A stretch of 45,300 nt of DNA from the NCBI GenBank assembly GCA_964643885.1, contig CAZXUI010000030.1:1-45300 (forward strand), given 5' to 3'. This DNA is from CAADGL01 sp964643885 (lineage in GTDB: Bacteria; Planctomycetota; Phycisphaerae; UBA1845; Fen-1342). Position 1 is the first letter of the stretch; every line of letters begins with the position of its first letter. The notes under the pieces are model-generated. The model was given only the letters and a program-made list of their open reading frames with translations, did not search any database and was not told the DNA's origin. A program made the position numbers and the translations under genes. Below are positions 23,374 through 31,443 of the stretch, piece after piece.

Positions 23374-24471
23374 GTGCAGCCGCGCCGCATCGAGATCGAT
23401 CCGGACATTCGCCGCGCCGCCAGCCCCGCCGGCTGGCTCTACGGCGACCCGCAGCTCTATCAGTTGCTGCTGACCTGCGCGTTCGTGCCCTCGTGGCAGC
23501 TCGTCGCCGATCTCGATCACGTCCGCGTACCGGGTCAGGTATACCCGCTGACGATGCTCGAAGGCTCGCTCGATGAGCCGCTGCTGCTGACGCGCGACCG
23601 CGACGACCGGCTGCACTGCGTCTCCAACGTCTGCACGCACCGCGGCGCGCTTGTCTGCGAACACCCCGGCGTCGAGAACTCGCTCCGCTGCCGCTATCAC
23701 GGCCGCCGCTTCGCCCTCGACGGCCGCTTCCAGCAGATGCCCGAGTTCGACACGGCCGAGAACTTCCCCTCGCCGCGCGACAACCTCGCCGCCGTGCCCT
23801 TCGGCCTCTGGGGCCGGCTCGTTTTCGCGTCGCTCCGGCCGGGCCGGCCGCTCGAAGAATGGCTGGCTCCCGTGCAGCAGCGCGTCGGCTGGCTGCCGCT
23901 GGCGCAGATGGTGCTAGATCCGTCGCGCTGCCGCGACTATCTCGTGCGGGCGAACTGGGCCCTGTACTGCGAGAACTACCTGGAGGGCTTCCATATCCCC
24001 TATGTGCACGCCGGGCTGACCCAGCAGCTCGACTTCTCGCGCTATCGCGTGGAGCTGTTCGAGTCCTCGTCGCTCCAGATCGGCGTCGCCGCCAGCGACG
24101 ACATCTGCTTCGAGCTGCCGGCCGACTCGCCCGACCGCGGCCAGCGCGTCGCGGGGTACTATTTCTTCCTCTTCCCGAACCTGATGCTGAATTTCTATCC
24201 CTGGGGCCTGTCGATCAACATCGTCAAGCCGCTCGGTGTGGACCGCACGCGCGTCTCGTTCCTCACCTACGTGCTCGATCCGGCGCGGCTCGATACGGGC
24301 GCCGGCGCCGGCCTCGACCGCGTCGAGCGCGAGGACGAGGCCGTCGTCGAGTCCGTGCAGCGCGGCATGCGCTCGCGGCTCTATCCCGGCGGCCGCTACT
24401 CGCCCACGCAGGAGCGCGGCACGCACCACTTTCACCGGCTGCTGGCAGAGGCGCTCGGCCGCGAGGCCTGA
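23374..24471 (+). CDS. Rieske non-heme iron oxygenase, alpha-subunit type
   Basis: A 365-residue oxygenase of the ring-hydroxylating/choline-monooxygenase-like group. The Rieske [2Fe-2S] ligands are CTHRG and CRYH, 16 residues apart (VCTHRGALVCEH ... LRCRYHGRRF). The mononuclear-iron site is ENYLEGFHIPYVH with the two His and the bridging acidic residue expected later in the barrel. It is a single gene without a reductase next to it. The GTG start at 23374 is fixed by a perfect AGGAGG at 23363-23368. The substrate is unknown; this architecture often demethylates or hydroxylates quaternary amines and aromatics. Confidence 0.9.
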   Translation: MQPRRIEIDPDIRRAASPAGWLYGDPQLYQLLLTCAFVPSWQLVADLDHVRVPGQVYPLTMLEGSLDEPLLLTRDRDDRLHCVSNVCTHRGALVCEHPGVENSLRCRYHGRRFALDGRFQQMPEFDTAENFPSPRDNLAAVPFGLWGRLVFASLRPGRPLEEWLAPVQQRVGWLPLAQMVLDPSRCRDYLVRANWALYCENYLEGFHIPYVHAGLTQQLDFSRYRVELFESSSLQIGVAASDDICFELPADSPDRGQRVAGYYFFLFPNLMLNFYPWGLSINIVKPLGVDRTRVSFLTYVLDPARLDTGAGAGLDRVEREDEAVVESVQRGMRSRLYPGGRYSPTQERGTHHFHRLLAEALGREA

Positions 24472-24599
24472 TTTGACGCTGCCGGCCGGTGCTCATAGAT
24501 TCAATAGACGGGTCTGTTGCCGCGCGACGGCTGCGAATCCCGGCCCTCACGGGATATCCGGGTCGCGCAGGCGAATACGCCCCAGGTCGGGGAGCCGTC

Positions 24600-26117
24600 A
24601 TGAATCGAATCTTGCGGCCGCGCGTCTCACACCGCATCGCCGCCGCGGCCGTCGCCGCCGCGTGTCTGCTCGTCCTCGCCACAGCACCCGGCTGCCGAGC
24701 CCCGGCCGCGCGCTCATCTACGGCCGAGCCGGCCCCCGCCCGCATCGACGACCAGCGCCGCGCCCTGCACCTGCGATCCTTCGACGTCATTTGGGAGACC
24801 ATCCGCGACCGGCACTGGGACCCGGCCATCGGCGGCCTCGACTGGCAGGCCGTCCGCGACGAGCTGCGCCCCCGCGTCGAATCCGCCGCCACCGACGCCG
24901 AGGCCCGCGATGCCATGCAGTCCATGCTCGGACGCCTCGAGCTCAGCCACTTCGCCGTCATCCCGGGCGACGTCTACGAGCAGATCGACGAAGACGAGGA
25001 CTCGCACGAAAGCGCCGCCGCCGCGGCCGACGACCGCTCCACAGCGACCGCACCGTCCGCGGCGGCCGCGCCCGGGGCCGCCGGCTCCCAGACGGCCGCT
25101 TCATCGAGCGACAAGGACGAGGAGCGTGGCGAGAGCAACGCCGGCGACGACGGCGATATCGGCATCGACGTCCGCGTTCTCGACGGGCGGGCCGTCGTTA
25201 CTCGGGTCGATCCCGGCCCGGCCGGCGATGCGGGCGTTCGCGCCGGCTGGATCGTCGCCTCCGTCGACGAGGTCGACCTTTCCCGCCGGATGGAATCCAT
25301 CAGCCGCCGCGTTCCCGGCGGCGAGTATCTGCCCCTGCTTCAGGCGGCCGCCGCCCGCCGCGCCCTCCGCGGCCCGGTCGGCAGCACCGCCCGCCTCACC
25401 TTCATCGACGCGGACGAGCAGACGATTGAGCTCGCGCTGACGCGCGTACAGCGCTCCGGCCGCACCGCCCGCTTCGGCAACCTGCCGCGCATGTATGTCG
25501 ATTTCCGCTCGCAGCGGCTCGACGAGAACGTCGGCTACATCGCCGTCTCCGCCTTCTTCGAGCCGGGCTGGATGATGCCGCGCTTCCGAGACGCCGTGCA
25601 GAGCTTCCTCGACTGCGACGGTGTCATTCTCGATCTGCGCGGCAATCCCGGCGGCATCGGCGCGATGGCCATGGGCATGGCTTCGTGGTTCGTCAGCGAG
25701 CGAAACCACCGCCTCGGCACGCTCACCACGCGCGACAGCTCGCTGCACTTCAACATTTCGCCGCGCCCCCGCACTTTCGACGGTCCGCTGGTCATCCTCG
25801 TCGACGAGCTGAGCGCCTCCACCGCCGAGATTTTCGCCGGCGGCATGCAGGACATCGGCCGCGCCCGCGTTGTCGGCACACGCACGCTCGGCGCCGCGCT
25901 GCCCTCCACGGTCGAACGGCTCCCCAACGGCGACGGCTTCCAGTACGCCATCGCCAATTACGTGAGCAGCAGCGGCCGCGTCCTCGAGGGTAACGGCGTC
26001 GCGCCGGACGAAGAGGTGCGGCTCACGCGCGAGGCGCTGCTGGCCGGCCGCGACCCGGTGATCGACGCGGCCGTGGCCTGGATCCGCTCGCACGCCGCCC
26101 GGGCGCAGATAGAATGA
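24600..26117 (+). CDS. S41-family (C-terminal processing-like) peptidase, exported
   Basis: A 505-residue protein with an N-terminal signal ending near a Cys (LATAPGCRAP), then a helical domain, a low-complexity Ala/Asp/Ser/Glu linker at about 130-180, a PDZ domain (ISIDVRVL...; VTRVDPGPAGDAGVRAGWIV) and an S41 protease core (VDFRSQRLDENVGYIAVSAFF, CDGVILDLRGNPGG). The nucleophile segment is DELSASTAEIFAGGM. Where CtpA/Prc enzymes have the catalytic Lys (TFGKG), this protein has TLGAALPS, so the Ser/Lys dyad is not intact; activity through another arrangement, or loss of activity, is possible. GGGGAG fixes ATG 24600. Confidence 0.88.
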   Translation: MNRILRPRVSHRIAAAAVAAACLLVLATAPGCRAPAARSSTAEPAPARIDDQRRALHLRSFDVIWETIRDRHWDPAIGGLDWQAVRDELRPRVESAATDAEARDAMQSMLGRLELSHFAVIPGDVYEQIDEDEDSHESAAAAADDRSTATAPSAAAAPGAAGSQTAASSSDKDEERGESNAGDDGDIGIDVRVLDGRAVVTRVDPGPAGDAGVRAGWIVASVDEVDLSRRMESISRRVPGGEYLPLLQAAAARRALRGPVGSTARLTFIDADEQTIELALTRVQRSGRTARFGNLPRMYVDFRSQRLDENVGYIAVSAFFEPGWMMPRFRDAVQSFLDCDGVILDLRGNPGGIGAMAMGMASWFVSERNHRLGTLTTRDSSLHFNISPRPRTFDGPLVILVDELSASTAEIFAGGMQDIGRARVVGTRTLGAALPSTVERLPNGDGFQYAIANYVSSSGRVLEGNGVAPDEEVRLTREALLAGRDPVIDAAVAWIRSHAARAQIE

Positions 26118-26177
26118 CGCATCGTCGCGTGGCGTCCGGGTCTGGTCGGATCAACCCGCGAGTCTCAGGAGGTTCCC

Positions 26178-27332
26178 ATGCACCGCAACGCATCGTGCCG
26201 CAGGTTCTGTCTCAGTACGCTTGCCGCGCGCTTCGTGCAACCGGTCCGCAATCCCGCAACCTGGGAAGCGCGGGCGTCGTCGCCCGCATGCGTGAGTCAG
26301 GCATCGCCCGCATCGGTGGGGCAGGCAGCTTGCCTGCCATCGTCGGGTGGTACGGGCGTCTCGCCCGTACGCACGTCTCCAACCGGCGCAGCCTGGGGAG
26401 CGCGGACGTCTCGCCCGCAAAGCGCCCGGAACTGCGGTGGACGCGCGACGCGCGCTTCCCGAGCCGTGAGGCAGCATTCACGCCTCACCTCGCTCGTTGC
26501 CACCTGCGCCGCCCTGTGGCTCGTCGCCGGCCCGCTCGCCGCGCAGGACAAGCCGTCCGCCCCGGCCGGCAAGTCCGAGCTCCCGCCGGCTGAGCAGATT
26601 CTCGACCGCTACGTCGAGGTCACTGGCGGCCGCTCCGCGTACGAGCGGCTCAAGAGCCGCGTCGCCCAGGCGACGATCAGCATCGAGGCGGCCAACATCA
26701 AGGGCTCGTTCACGATGTACCAGATGGAGCCGAACCTGATGGCCGCGGAGTCGCGGATGGAGAACCTGGGCGTCTCGCGCGAGGTTTTCGACGGCAGGAT
26801 CGCCTGGGAGAACAGCGACCTGATGGGCCCGCGGCTGAAGGAGGGCGAGGAGCTCGCCGTCGCGCGCCGCAGCGCCACGTTCAACTCCGAGATTCACTGG
26901 CGCAAGCTCTACAAGAAGGTCGAGACGGTCGGCCAGGCGGAGGTCGAAGGCCGCAAGGCCTGGAAGCTCGAGCTCACGCCGCACGAAGGCCGGCCCGAGC
27001 AGCAGTTCTACGACCAGCAGTCCGGCCTGCTGATCAAATCGGAGATGATGCTGCCCACGCAGTTCGGCGACATCCCGGTCGAGTCGATCGTGGCCGACTT
27101 CCGCGAGGTGGATGGGGTCAAGCTGCCGCACAAGCTCACGCAGCGCGTCGCCGTGCAGGAGGTCGTCATCACGATCGACAAGATCGAGCACAACGTGAAG
27201 ATCGACCGCGCCCGCTTCGAGCCGCCGGATGAGATCAAGGAGCTGATCGCCAAGGCCGAGAAGCCCGAAGGCGACGACGCCACCAATAAACCCGCCGATA
27301 AACCCGCTGAGAAACCCGCCGACACGCCGTGA
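26178..27332 (+). CDS. Outer-membrane-lipoprotein-sorting-like protein with repeat insertion in its 5' end
   Basis: A 384-residue frame. The conserved part (from about 115) is an exported protein with AEQILDRYVEVTGGRSAYERL, MYQMEPNLM, WRKLYKKVETVG and DIPVESIVADFREVDGVKLP, which recalls LolA/LolB-fold or related lipid-binding proteins common in planctomycetes; its role is unknown. The tail is Lys/Pro-rich (PADKPAEKPAD). A perfect AGGAGG (26167-26172) precedes ATG 26178, but the signal peptide (SLVATCAALWLVAGPLAAQ) begins only after about 95 residues of Arg/Ser/Pro-rich sequence translated from palindromic repeats. A GTG at 26466 would give a normal signal peptide but has no ribosome site. The insertion keeps the frame. 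Confidence 0.8.
   Translation: MHRNASCRRFCLSTLAARFVQPVRNPATWEARASSPACVSQASPASVGQAACLPSSGGTGVSPVRTSPTGAAWGARTSRPQSARNCGGRATRASRAVRQHSRLTSLVATCAALWLVAGPLAAQDKPSAPAGKSELPPAEQILDRYVEVTGGRSAYERLKSRVAQATISIEAANIKGSFTMYQMEPNLMAAESRMENLGVSREVFDGRIAWENSDLMGPRLKEGEELAVARRSATFNSEIHWRKLYKKVETVGQAEVEGRKAWKLELTPHEGRPEQQFYDQQSGLLIKSEMMLPTQFGDIPVESIVADFREVDGVKLPHKLTQRVAVQEVVITIDKIEHNVKIDRARFEPPDEIKELIAKAEKPEGDDATNKPADKPAEKPADTP
26240..26460. repeat. Palindromic repeat cluster inside the 5' end of a gene
   Basis: Four hairpins in about 160 bp: 26263-26287 (GAAGCGCGGGCGTCGTCGCC core), 26320-26338 (GGCAGGCA/TGCCTGCC), 26352-26368 (ACGGGCGTCTCGCCCGT) and 26395-26418 (GAGCGCGGACGTCTCGCCCG core). The first and last belong to one family also seen inverted at 22378-22402. 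Confidence 0.75.
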
Positions 27333-27784
27333 CCAGGGTATGTCGCGCTTCTGTGGCCGTCGAGTGAGGCGTCCCGCCCGCAAGCTCTGCTCCGAGCCGC
27401 GACCGTGAGGGAGCGGGCGGACTCGGAAACTTCCCCCGCGTCCGCCCCGGACACTGTGTGTCCGGGGCGGACGCGCCGACACGCCCACACCGGACACGAC
27501 AAACAAGCGCACGGAGTAGGTGAATGTCGCCAGGCGCTGGCGCGGGCGGCGCGCCACCGTCAGCCCGCTCCCTTACGCCGCGGCTCGGATTAGGCGGTCG
27601 CTGCGCCACGCCTGCTCCGTTACCCCGGACACGTTGTGTCCGCGGCGCGCGGTCGCGGCTCGAATCTCGCGGGCACTGCGCTCGGGTGCCACTGCGCTTG
27701 AGCCGTGCAATTCAGCCCCGCGCGGGTGCCAGGCCGACGGCTTTTCTCGCCGGCCGAGCCTTGCTCTGCACCGCTCGCGCCCCA
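27333..27784. repeat. Intergenic repeat block
   Basis: 452 bp with the 193-bp element (27394-27586) and a palindrome CGGACACGTTGTGTCCG at 27626-27642. No gene is accepted; the open frames that cross it are translated repeats. Confidence 0.75.
27394..27586. repeat. MITE-like inverted-repeat element, copy 4 (193 bp) with nested palindrome
   Basis: Ends 27394-27418 and 27563-27586 are inverted repeats (the right one has lost one base). The interior has CGCCCACACCGG, AGTAGGTGAATGTCGCC and CAGGCGCTGGCGCGGGC, in the same order as copy 1. It is about 25 bp longer because a 15-bp-stem palindrome GTCCGCCCCGGACAC / GTGTCCGGGGCGGAC (27440-27472) sits in the left half. Confidence 0.8.
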
Positions 27785-28438
27785 TCACCCCGGCCGTGCC
27801 CGTTTTACGGCCCGTGGACCGCCCCGCTCGACCACCTCGAACACCGCGAACGACCGGCCCCCGCGCACCTTGCACCCCAGCTCCTCCAGCCACGCCGCCA
27901 GCATCGTGTTGCAGTTGCGCACGCCGTGCCAGTACACAGGCCGGTAGGGCACGAATGACATCCCCAGTGCCGGGTTGTAGACCTCCTGCTCCTGCTTCTC
28001 CGCGTACTCCCGCGACAATCGCCCGCGCAGCCGCTCTGCCGCCGCCCGCTCGACAGGCACCGTCAACACCTTCTCACACGCGACCGCCCGCCGCAGCGAT
28101 TCGGCTGCATCGACCATCGGGTGCTCTCGCGTCCCCAGCGTCCCCGCCGCGGGAAACAGCGCCAGCCCCAGCGCGTTGTACCAGCGGTCACGACCCAGCG
28201 CGAACCAGTCCCACTGCCCATAGGCGAACTCGACCAGGCTCTCCTCGTCCGCCGGCAGGAGCAGGCTGCCATGCAGCCCGTAGTCGACGATGTATGCAGT
28301 GACGGCGTCACGCGGCTCGTGCGGCGGCTCGATCCGCATCGAACAGCCCGCCGCGGCCGCGAGCGCCAGGCAGACGGCCAGCGGAAGCGGACGCCCGCCC
28401 GGCCTGAGACCCACCCCTCGCCACCTCACCGCCCGCAC
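27785..28438 (-). CDS. Lipoprotein, DUF2459-like
   Basis: A 217-residue exported lipoprotein. The N-terminal hydrophobic stretch ends in a lipobox (LAAAAGCS), so it should be anchored by Cys. The rest resembles the DUF2459 family: AYIVDYGLHGSLLLPADEE near the start, EFAYGQWDWFALGRDRWYNA, and a late NCNTMLAAWLEELGC, where the family has an N-T-W segment. The function of the family is unknown. GAGGAG stands 8 nt before GTG 28438, which fixes the start. The family match is from motif resemblance only. Confidence 0.7.
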   Translation of the reverse strand: MRAVRWRGVGLRPGGRPLPLAVCLALAAAAGCSMRIEPPHEPRDAVTAYIVDYGLHGSLLLPADEESLVEFAYGQWDWFALGRDRWYNALGLALFPAAGTLGTREHPMVDAAESLRRAVACEKVLTVPVERAAAERLRGRLSREYAEKQEQEVYNPALGMSFVPYRPVYWHGVRNCNTMLAAWLEELGCKVRGGRSFAVFEVVERGGPRAVKRARPG

Positions 28439-28741
28439 CGAGAATCTCCTCGCCCCGCCCCGCCGCCGATCCGGCCCGGTTCCGCGCCGGGCGGCCGGCG
28501 AATCGGGCGGTATTCAAACCGGCCCGCGTTGCGCCCGAAAGCCCGCGGAGCGATGCCGTCGGCCGCAAGCGCTCCCGCGGGCGACCGTATCGAGAATCCG
28601 TAAAGCCCCTGAAATAAGCGGTTTATGGAAAACCACCCGCGGTCGGGCCGCCCCGTTGGCGATTTTCGGCTTGCCAGAATTTTTTGACCTGCTACTATGT
28701 CCATAGTAGTCTTCCGATATGTCTCGTAGAGAGGCCGATTC
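28439..28741. other. Intergenic region with the blaI-type promoter at its right end
   Basis: 303 bp between divergent genes. The left 200 bp are GC-rich and hold nothing I recognise. The right end has an AT-rich promoter/operator (28684-28712). Confidence 0.6.
28684..28712 (+). promoter_or_regulatory. Promoter with palindromic operator of the blaI/M56 pair
   Basis: TTGACC (28684-28689), 17-nt spacer, TAGTCT (28707-28712). The spacer and -10 are covered by a perfect dyad CTACTATG-TC-CATAGTAG (28692-28709). BlaI/MecI-type repressors bind such TAC/GTA dyads, so the repressor encoded next probably blocks its own promoter here. Confidence 0.7.
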
Positions 28742-29179
28742 GTGACCAAGTCCAGAATCCCGAACATCACGGCCGCCGAGCTGCGGGTGCTGAAAGCCCT
28801 CTGGAAGCTCGGCTCCGCCCCGGTCCGCGAGGTCAGGTCCGAGCTCGAGGCGGCCGGTGAAGAGCCCGCCTACACCACGGTCATGACGCTCATGAACCAG
28901 CTCGCCGAAAAGGGCGTGCTCGACGTCGACCGCGACCGCCAGCCCTATGTCTACACGCCGCGGCTCCGTCGCGAGCAGGTCCTCCGCGACCGCCTGCGAG
29001 ACTTCCTGAGCACCGTCTTCGACGGCCAGGTCGGTGAGCTCGTGCTCGGCCTGGTCGAGGAGGACGAGCTGACGGCCGAGGAGCTTCGCCGCATCGAGGC
29101 CAAGATCGAAGCCCGCGAGGCCGCCTCTCCGCAGCGAAAGCCGCCGTCAAAGCCGCGAAATCCGGAGGACAAGCCGTGA
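28742..29179 (+). CDS. BlaI/MecI-family transcriptional repressor
   Basis: A 145-residue winged-helix repressor, relieved by cleavage by a membrane M56 protease. The DNA-binding part has the family pattern ITAAELRVLKALWKLG, PVREVRSEL and PAYTTVMTLMNQLAEKGVL; the cleavable and dimer part is RDRLRDFLSTVFDGQVGELV. The Lys/Pro/Arg tail (about 125-145) is unusual. GTG 28742 has GAGAGG upstream. Its stop overlaps the start of the M56 gene by 4 nt, showing they are one system. Here beta-lactam resistance genes are absent, so the target is probably something else. Confidence 0.92.
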   Translation: MTKSRIPNITAAELRVLKALWKLGSAPVREVRSELEAAGEEPAYTTVMTLMNQLAEKGVLDVDRDRQPYVYTPRLRREQVLRDRLRDFLSTVFDGQVGELVLGLVEEDELTAEELRRIEAKIEAREAASPQRKPPSKPRNPEDKP

Positions 29180-31344
29180 ACTCGCTGCTGCCCACACTCT
29201 GGCTCGCGCCGGCCGCCTCGGCCGTCGTCTCCTGGCTGCTGGCCGGGCTGCTTTATGGCAGCGTTCTGGCACTGATTACGTGGGCGCTGATCCGCTGGCC
29301 GCTGCGACGCCTGCCGACGGCCATCCACGGGCTTCTGTGGCTGATCGTGCTTGTGAAATTCATCGTTCCCGACGCGCCCGGCGTGTCGTTCTCGCTGGCC
29401 ACGCTTGTGCAAAGCGCGACGGGCTGGAGCCTCCCGGCCGCACCGCCGCCGCGGGAAACTCCGCCGCCGCAGATGGTCATGCTGCTGCCGGGCCCGGACG
29501 CATCCGCACCTTCCGTAGCCGGCCAGCTCGCGCCGGCCGAGCCCCAGAGCCCCCGCACATGGGCCTGGATCTCTCTGCTCGGCGGTGCGTATCTGCTCGC
29601 GGTCGTGATCGTCGCGGCCGCCCGCGTCCGCCGCTTTCGGCGCATGGCGGGCGAGATTCGCGCTCTGATGCCGGCCACGCCCGCCGTCCGCGCCCTGGTC
29701 GCGCAGGTCTGCCATCGCGTCGGCGTCCGCCGCGTGCCGGAGCTGCGCGTCAGCGTCGCCTCCGCCGCGCCCTTCGTCTTCGGATTGCTTCGCCCCGTGC
29801 TCGTGCTCTCGCGGCGCCAGCTTCGCGACCCGGCCGAGCTCGAGGCGGTGATTCTGCATGAGATCGCGCACGTTCGACGCGGCGACATGCTCGTGCGCCT
29901 GTTGCAGTGCGTCGCCACGACGCTGTTCTTCTTCTGGCCGGTCGTCGCCTGGGTCAATCGGCGGCTCGATCTGGCGCGCGAGGTCGCCTGTGACGAATGG
30001 GCCCTTCGTCACGGTCCGCTCAGCGCTCCGGAATACGCCCGCTGCCTGCTCCGCGCCGTCCGGCACGACGCTGCCGACGAGGCCGCGCTCTATCCGGCCG
30101 CCATGGCAGCCAACCCTTCCCATGTCGAGAGGAGAATCGAGATGATTCTTGAGTCCGCTGATTTTCGTCGTCTGACAGGCCGCCGCATCGCCCGCGGGAC
30201 CGGCCTGCTGCTGGCCGGCTGGTCCGGCTTTGTTCTCAGCGGCGCGGCCGAGCCGCCCGCCCAGGACACACCGCCCGCCGAGGCGCCCGCCGTCATCGCC
30301 TTCCAGTGGCAGGACGCCGACGGCGTGAACGTGGAGTGCGAGGACATCCTCATCCACACGTTCGATGAGCTTCCGGGGCTCGACGGCGTCGCGTTCGGCG
30401 AAGGCCATACGGCCGTCTTCATCGCCGACGGCGAGGGTTCTCACAACTTCAGCTTCCGCCTCGAGCCCTCCGCCGCGATGCTCGAGCACTTCGCCCAGAA
30501 TCACCCGAGCGCCGACGCCAACGGCGACGGTCTGGTGAGCGTGGCCGAGCGCGATGCGTACCTGGTCGCGATCGCGCTGGCCGACCCTGCCCGCGTGCTC
30601 GAGCAATACCCGGCCGCCGACCGCAACGCCGACGGCCTGCTCGATGCCGACGAGGCCGTCCGGCTCGTAACCGGCGACCTGCCCGTCAAGCAGATGCTCC
30701 GCTTCCGCCCGCACGTCGTTTCGGGCGAGACGCCGGTGGCGATCGCGGAGGCCGGCGATCATCACATTGTGGTGCATCGTATGAACAACGCCGGCGGTGA
30801 GGCATCCGCCACGCTGACGCCCGGTGTGCGGATTGTGCGCAAGTCGACGAGCGACGAGGGCGCGACCATTGAGCTGGAGATGCACATGAACGACGCCGCG
30901 GAGTCGACCGCCGGCGCCGCAGCCGTCCCGCCGATCCCACCGGTCCCGTCTGCCCCGCCGGCGCACTGGCTGCCGGCCAACATCGACTATCGCCCGGCGG
31001 CCCAGGAAGTCGCCCGCTATGTTGACCTGGCCGCGGCCGCCCCGCTGAAGGCGCTGTTGGAGCGCCATCCGCAGGCCGACACGAACGGCGACGGTGTGCT
31101 CACGGCGGCGGAGCGCGACGCGTTCGTCGAGCAGCAGTCGGCCGGCATGCGCCGAAAGCTGCTCGAGCGCTTTCCCGAGGCCGACGCGGACGGCGACGGC
31201 AACCTCACGCACGAGGAGCTGATGCAGCACTTCAAGTCGCGCGGGCCGCAGATTCGCGCCCGGGCCGGCGGACCCGAGTCGACGAGTGACAGCACCTTCG
31301 AGGTGGAGATCCGCACGGCCGGCCCGGAGGGTCCGGATCGCTGA
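29176..31344 (+). CDS. M56 (BlaR1-type) membrane metalloprotease fused to four EF-hands
   Basis: A 722-residue sensor protease paired with the BlaI repressor. Four N-terminal transmembrane segments flank the cytosolic zinc protease domain with HEIAH (H228-H232; EAVILHEIAHVRRGD). A later helix (about 335-355) carries the chain across the membrane again. Instead of a penicillin-binding sensor, the C-terminus has EF-hand loops at 447 (DANGDGLVSVAE), 482 (DRNADGLLDADE), 635 (DTNGDGVLTAAE) and 670 (DADGDGNLTHEE). The middle has Pro/Ala-rich linkers. GTG 29176 overlaps the blaI stop. The domain swap suggests a calcium-sensing version of the system. Confidence 0.9.
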   Translation: MNSLLPTLWLAPAASAVVSWLLAGLLYGSVLALITWALIRWPLRRLPTAIHGLLWLIVLVKFIVPDAPGVSFSLATLVQSATGWSLPAAPPPRETPPPQMVMLLPGPDASAPSVAGQLAPAEPQSPRTWAWISLLGGAYLLAVVIVAAARVRRFRRMAGEIRALMPATPAVRALVAQVCHRVGVRRVPELRVSVASAAPFVFGLLRPVLVLSRRQLRDPAELEAVILHEIAHVRRGDMLVRLLQCVATTLFFFWPVVAWVNRRLDLAREVACDEWALRHGPLSAPEYARCLLRAVRHDAADEAALYPAAMAANPSHVERRIEMILESADFRRLTGRRIARGTGLLLAGWSGFVLSGAAEPPAQDTPPAEAPAVIAFQWQDADGVNVECEDILIHTFDELPGLDGVAFGEGHTAVFIADGEGSHNFSFRLEPSAAMLEHFAQNHPSADANGDGLVSVAERDAYLVAIALADPARVLEQYPAADRNADGLLDADEAVRLVTGDLPVKQMLRFRPHVVSGETPVAIAEAGDHHIVVHRMNNAGGEASATLTPGVRIVRKSTSDEGATIELEMHMNDAAESTAGAAAVPPIPPVPSAPPAHWLPANIDYRPAAQEVARYVDLAAAAPLKALLERHPQADTNGDGVLTAAERDAFVEQQSAGMRRKLLERFPEADADGDGNLTHEELMQHFKSRGPQIRARAGGPESTSDSTFEVEIRTAGPEGPDR

Positions 31345-31401
31345 GCCGCTGACTTGCGACTGACGACCGGCAACCGACGATCGTGAATCGGCTGCCACGT
31401 G

Positions 31402-31443
31402 GCACCCGGTGCGCCCCGACCCGCGCCGGGTGCTCTCTTTTCT
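31402..31443. terminator. Bidirectional terminator
   Basis: A 12-bp stem GCACCCGGTGCG / CGCGCCGGGTGC with one G-T pair and an 8-nt loop, then TCTCTTTTCT on the plus strand. It lies between the convergent M56 gene and the permease. Confidence 0.85.
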
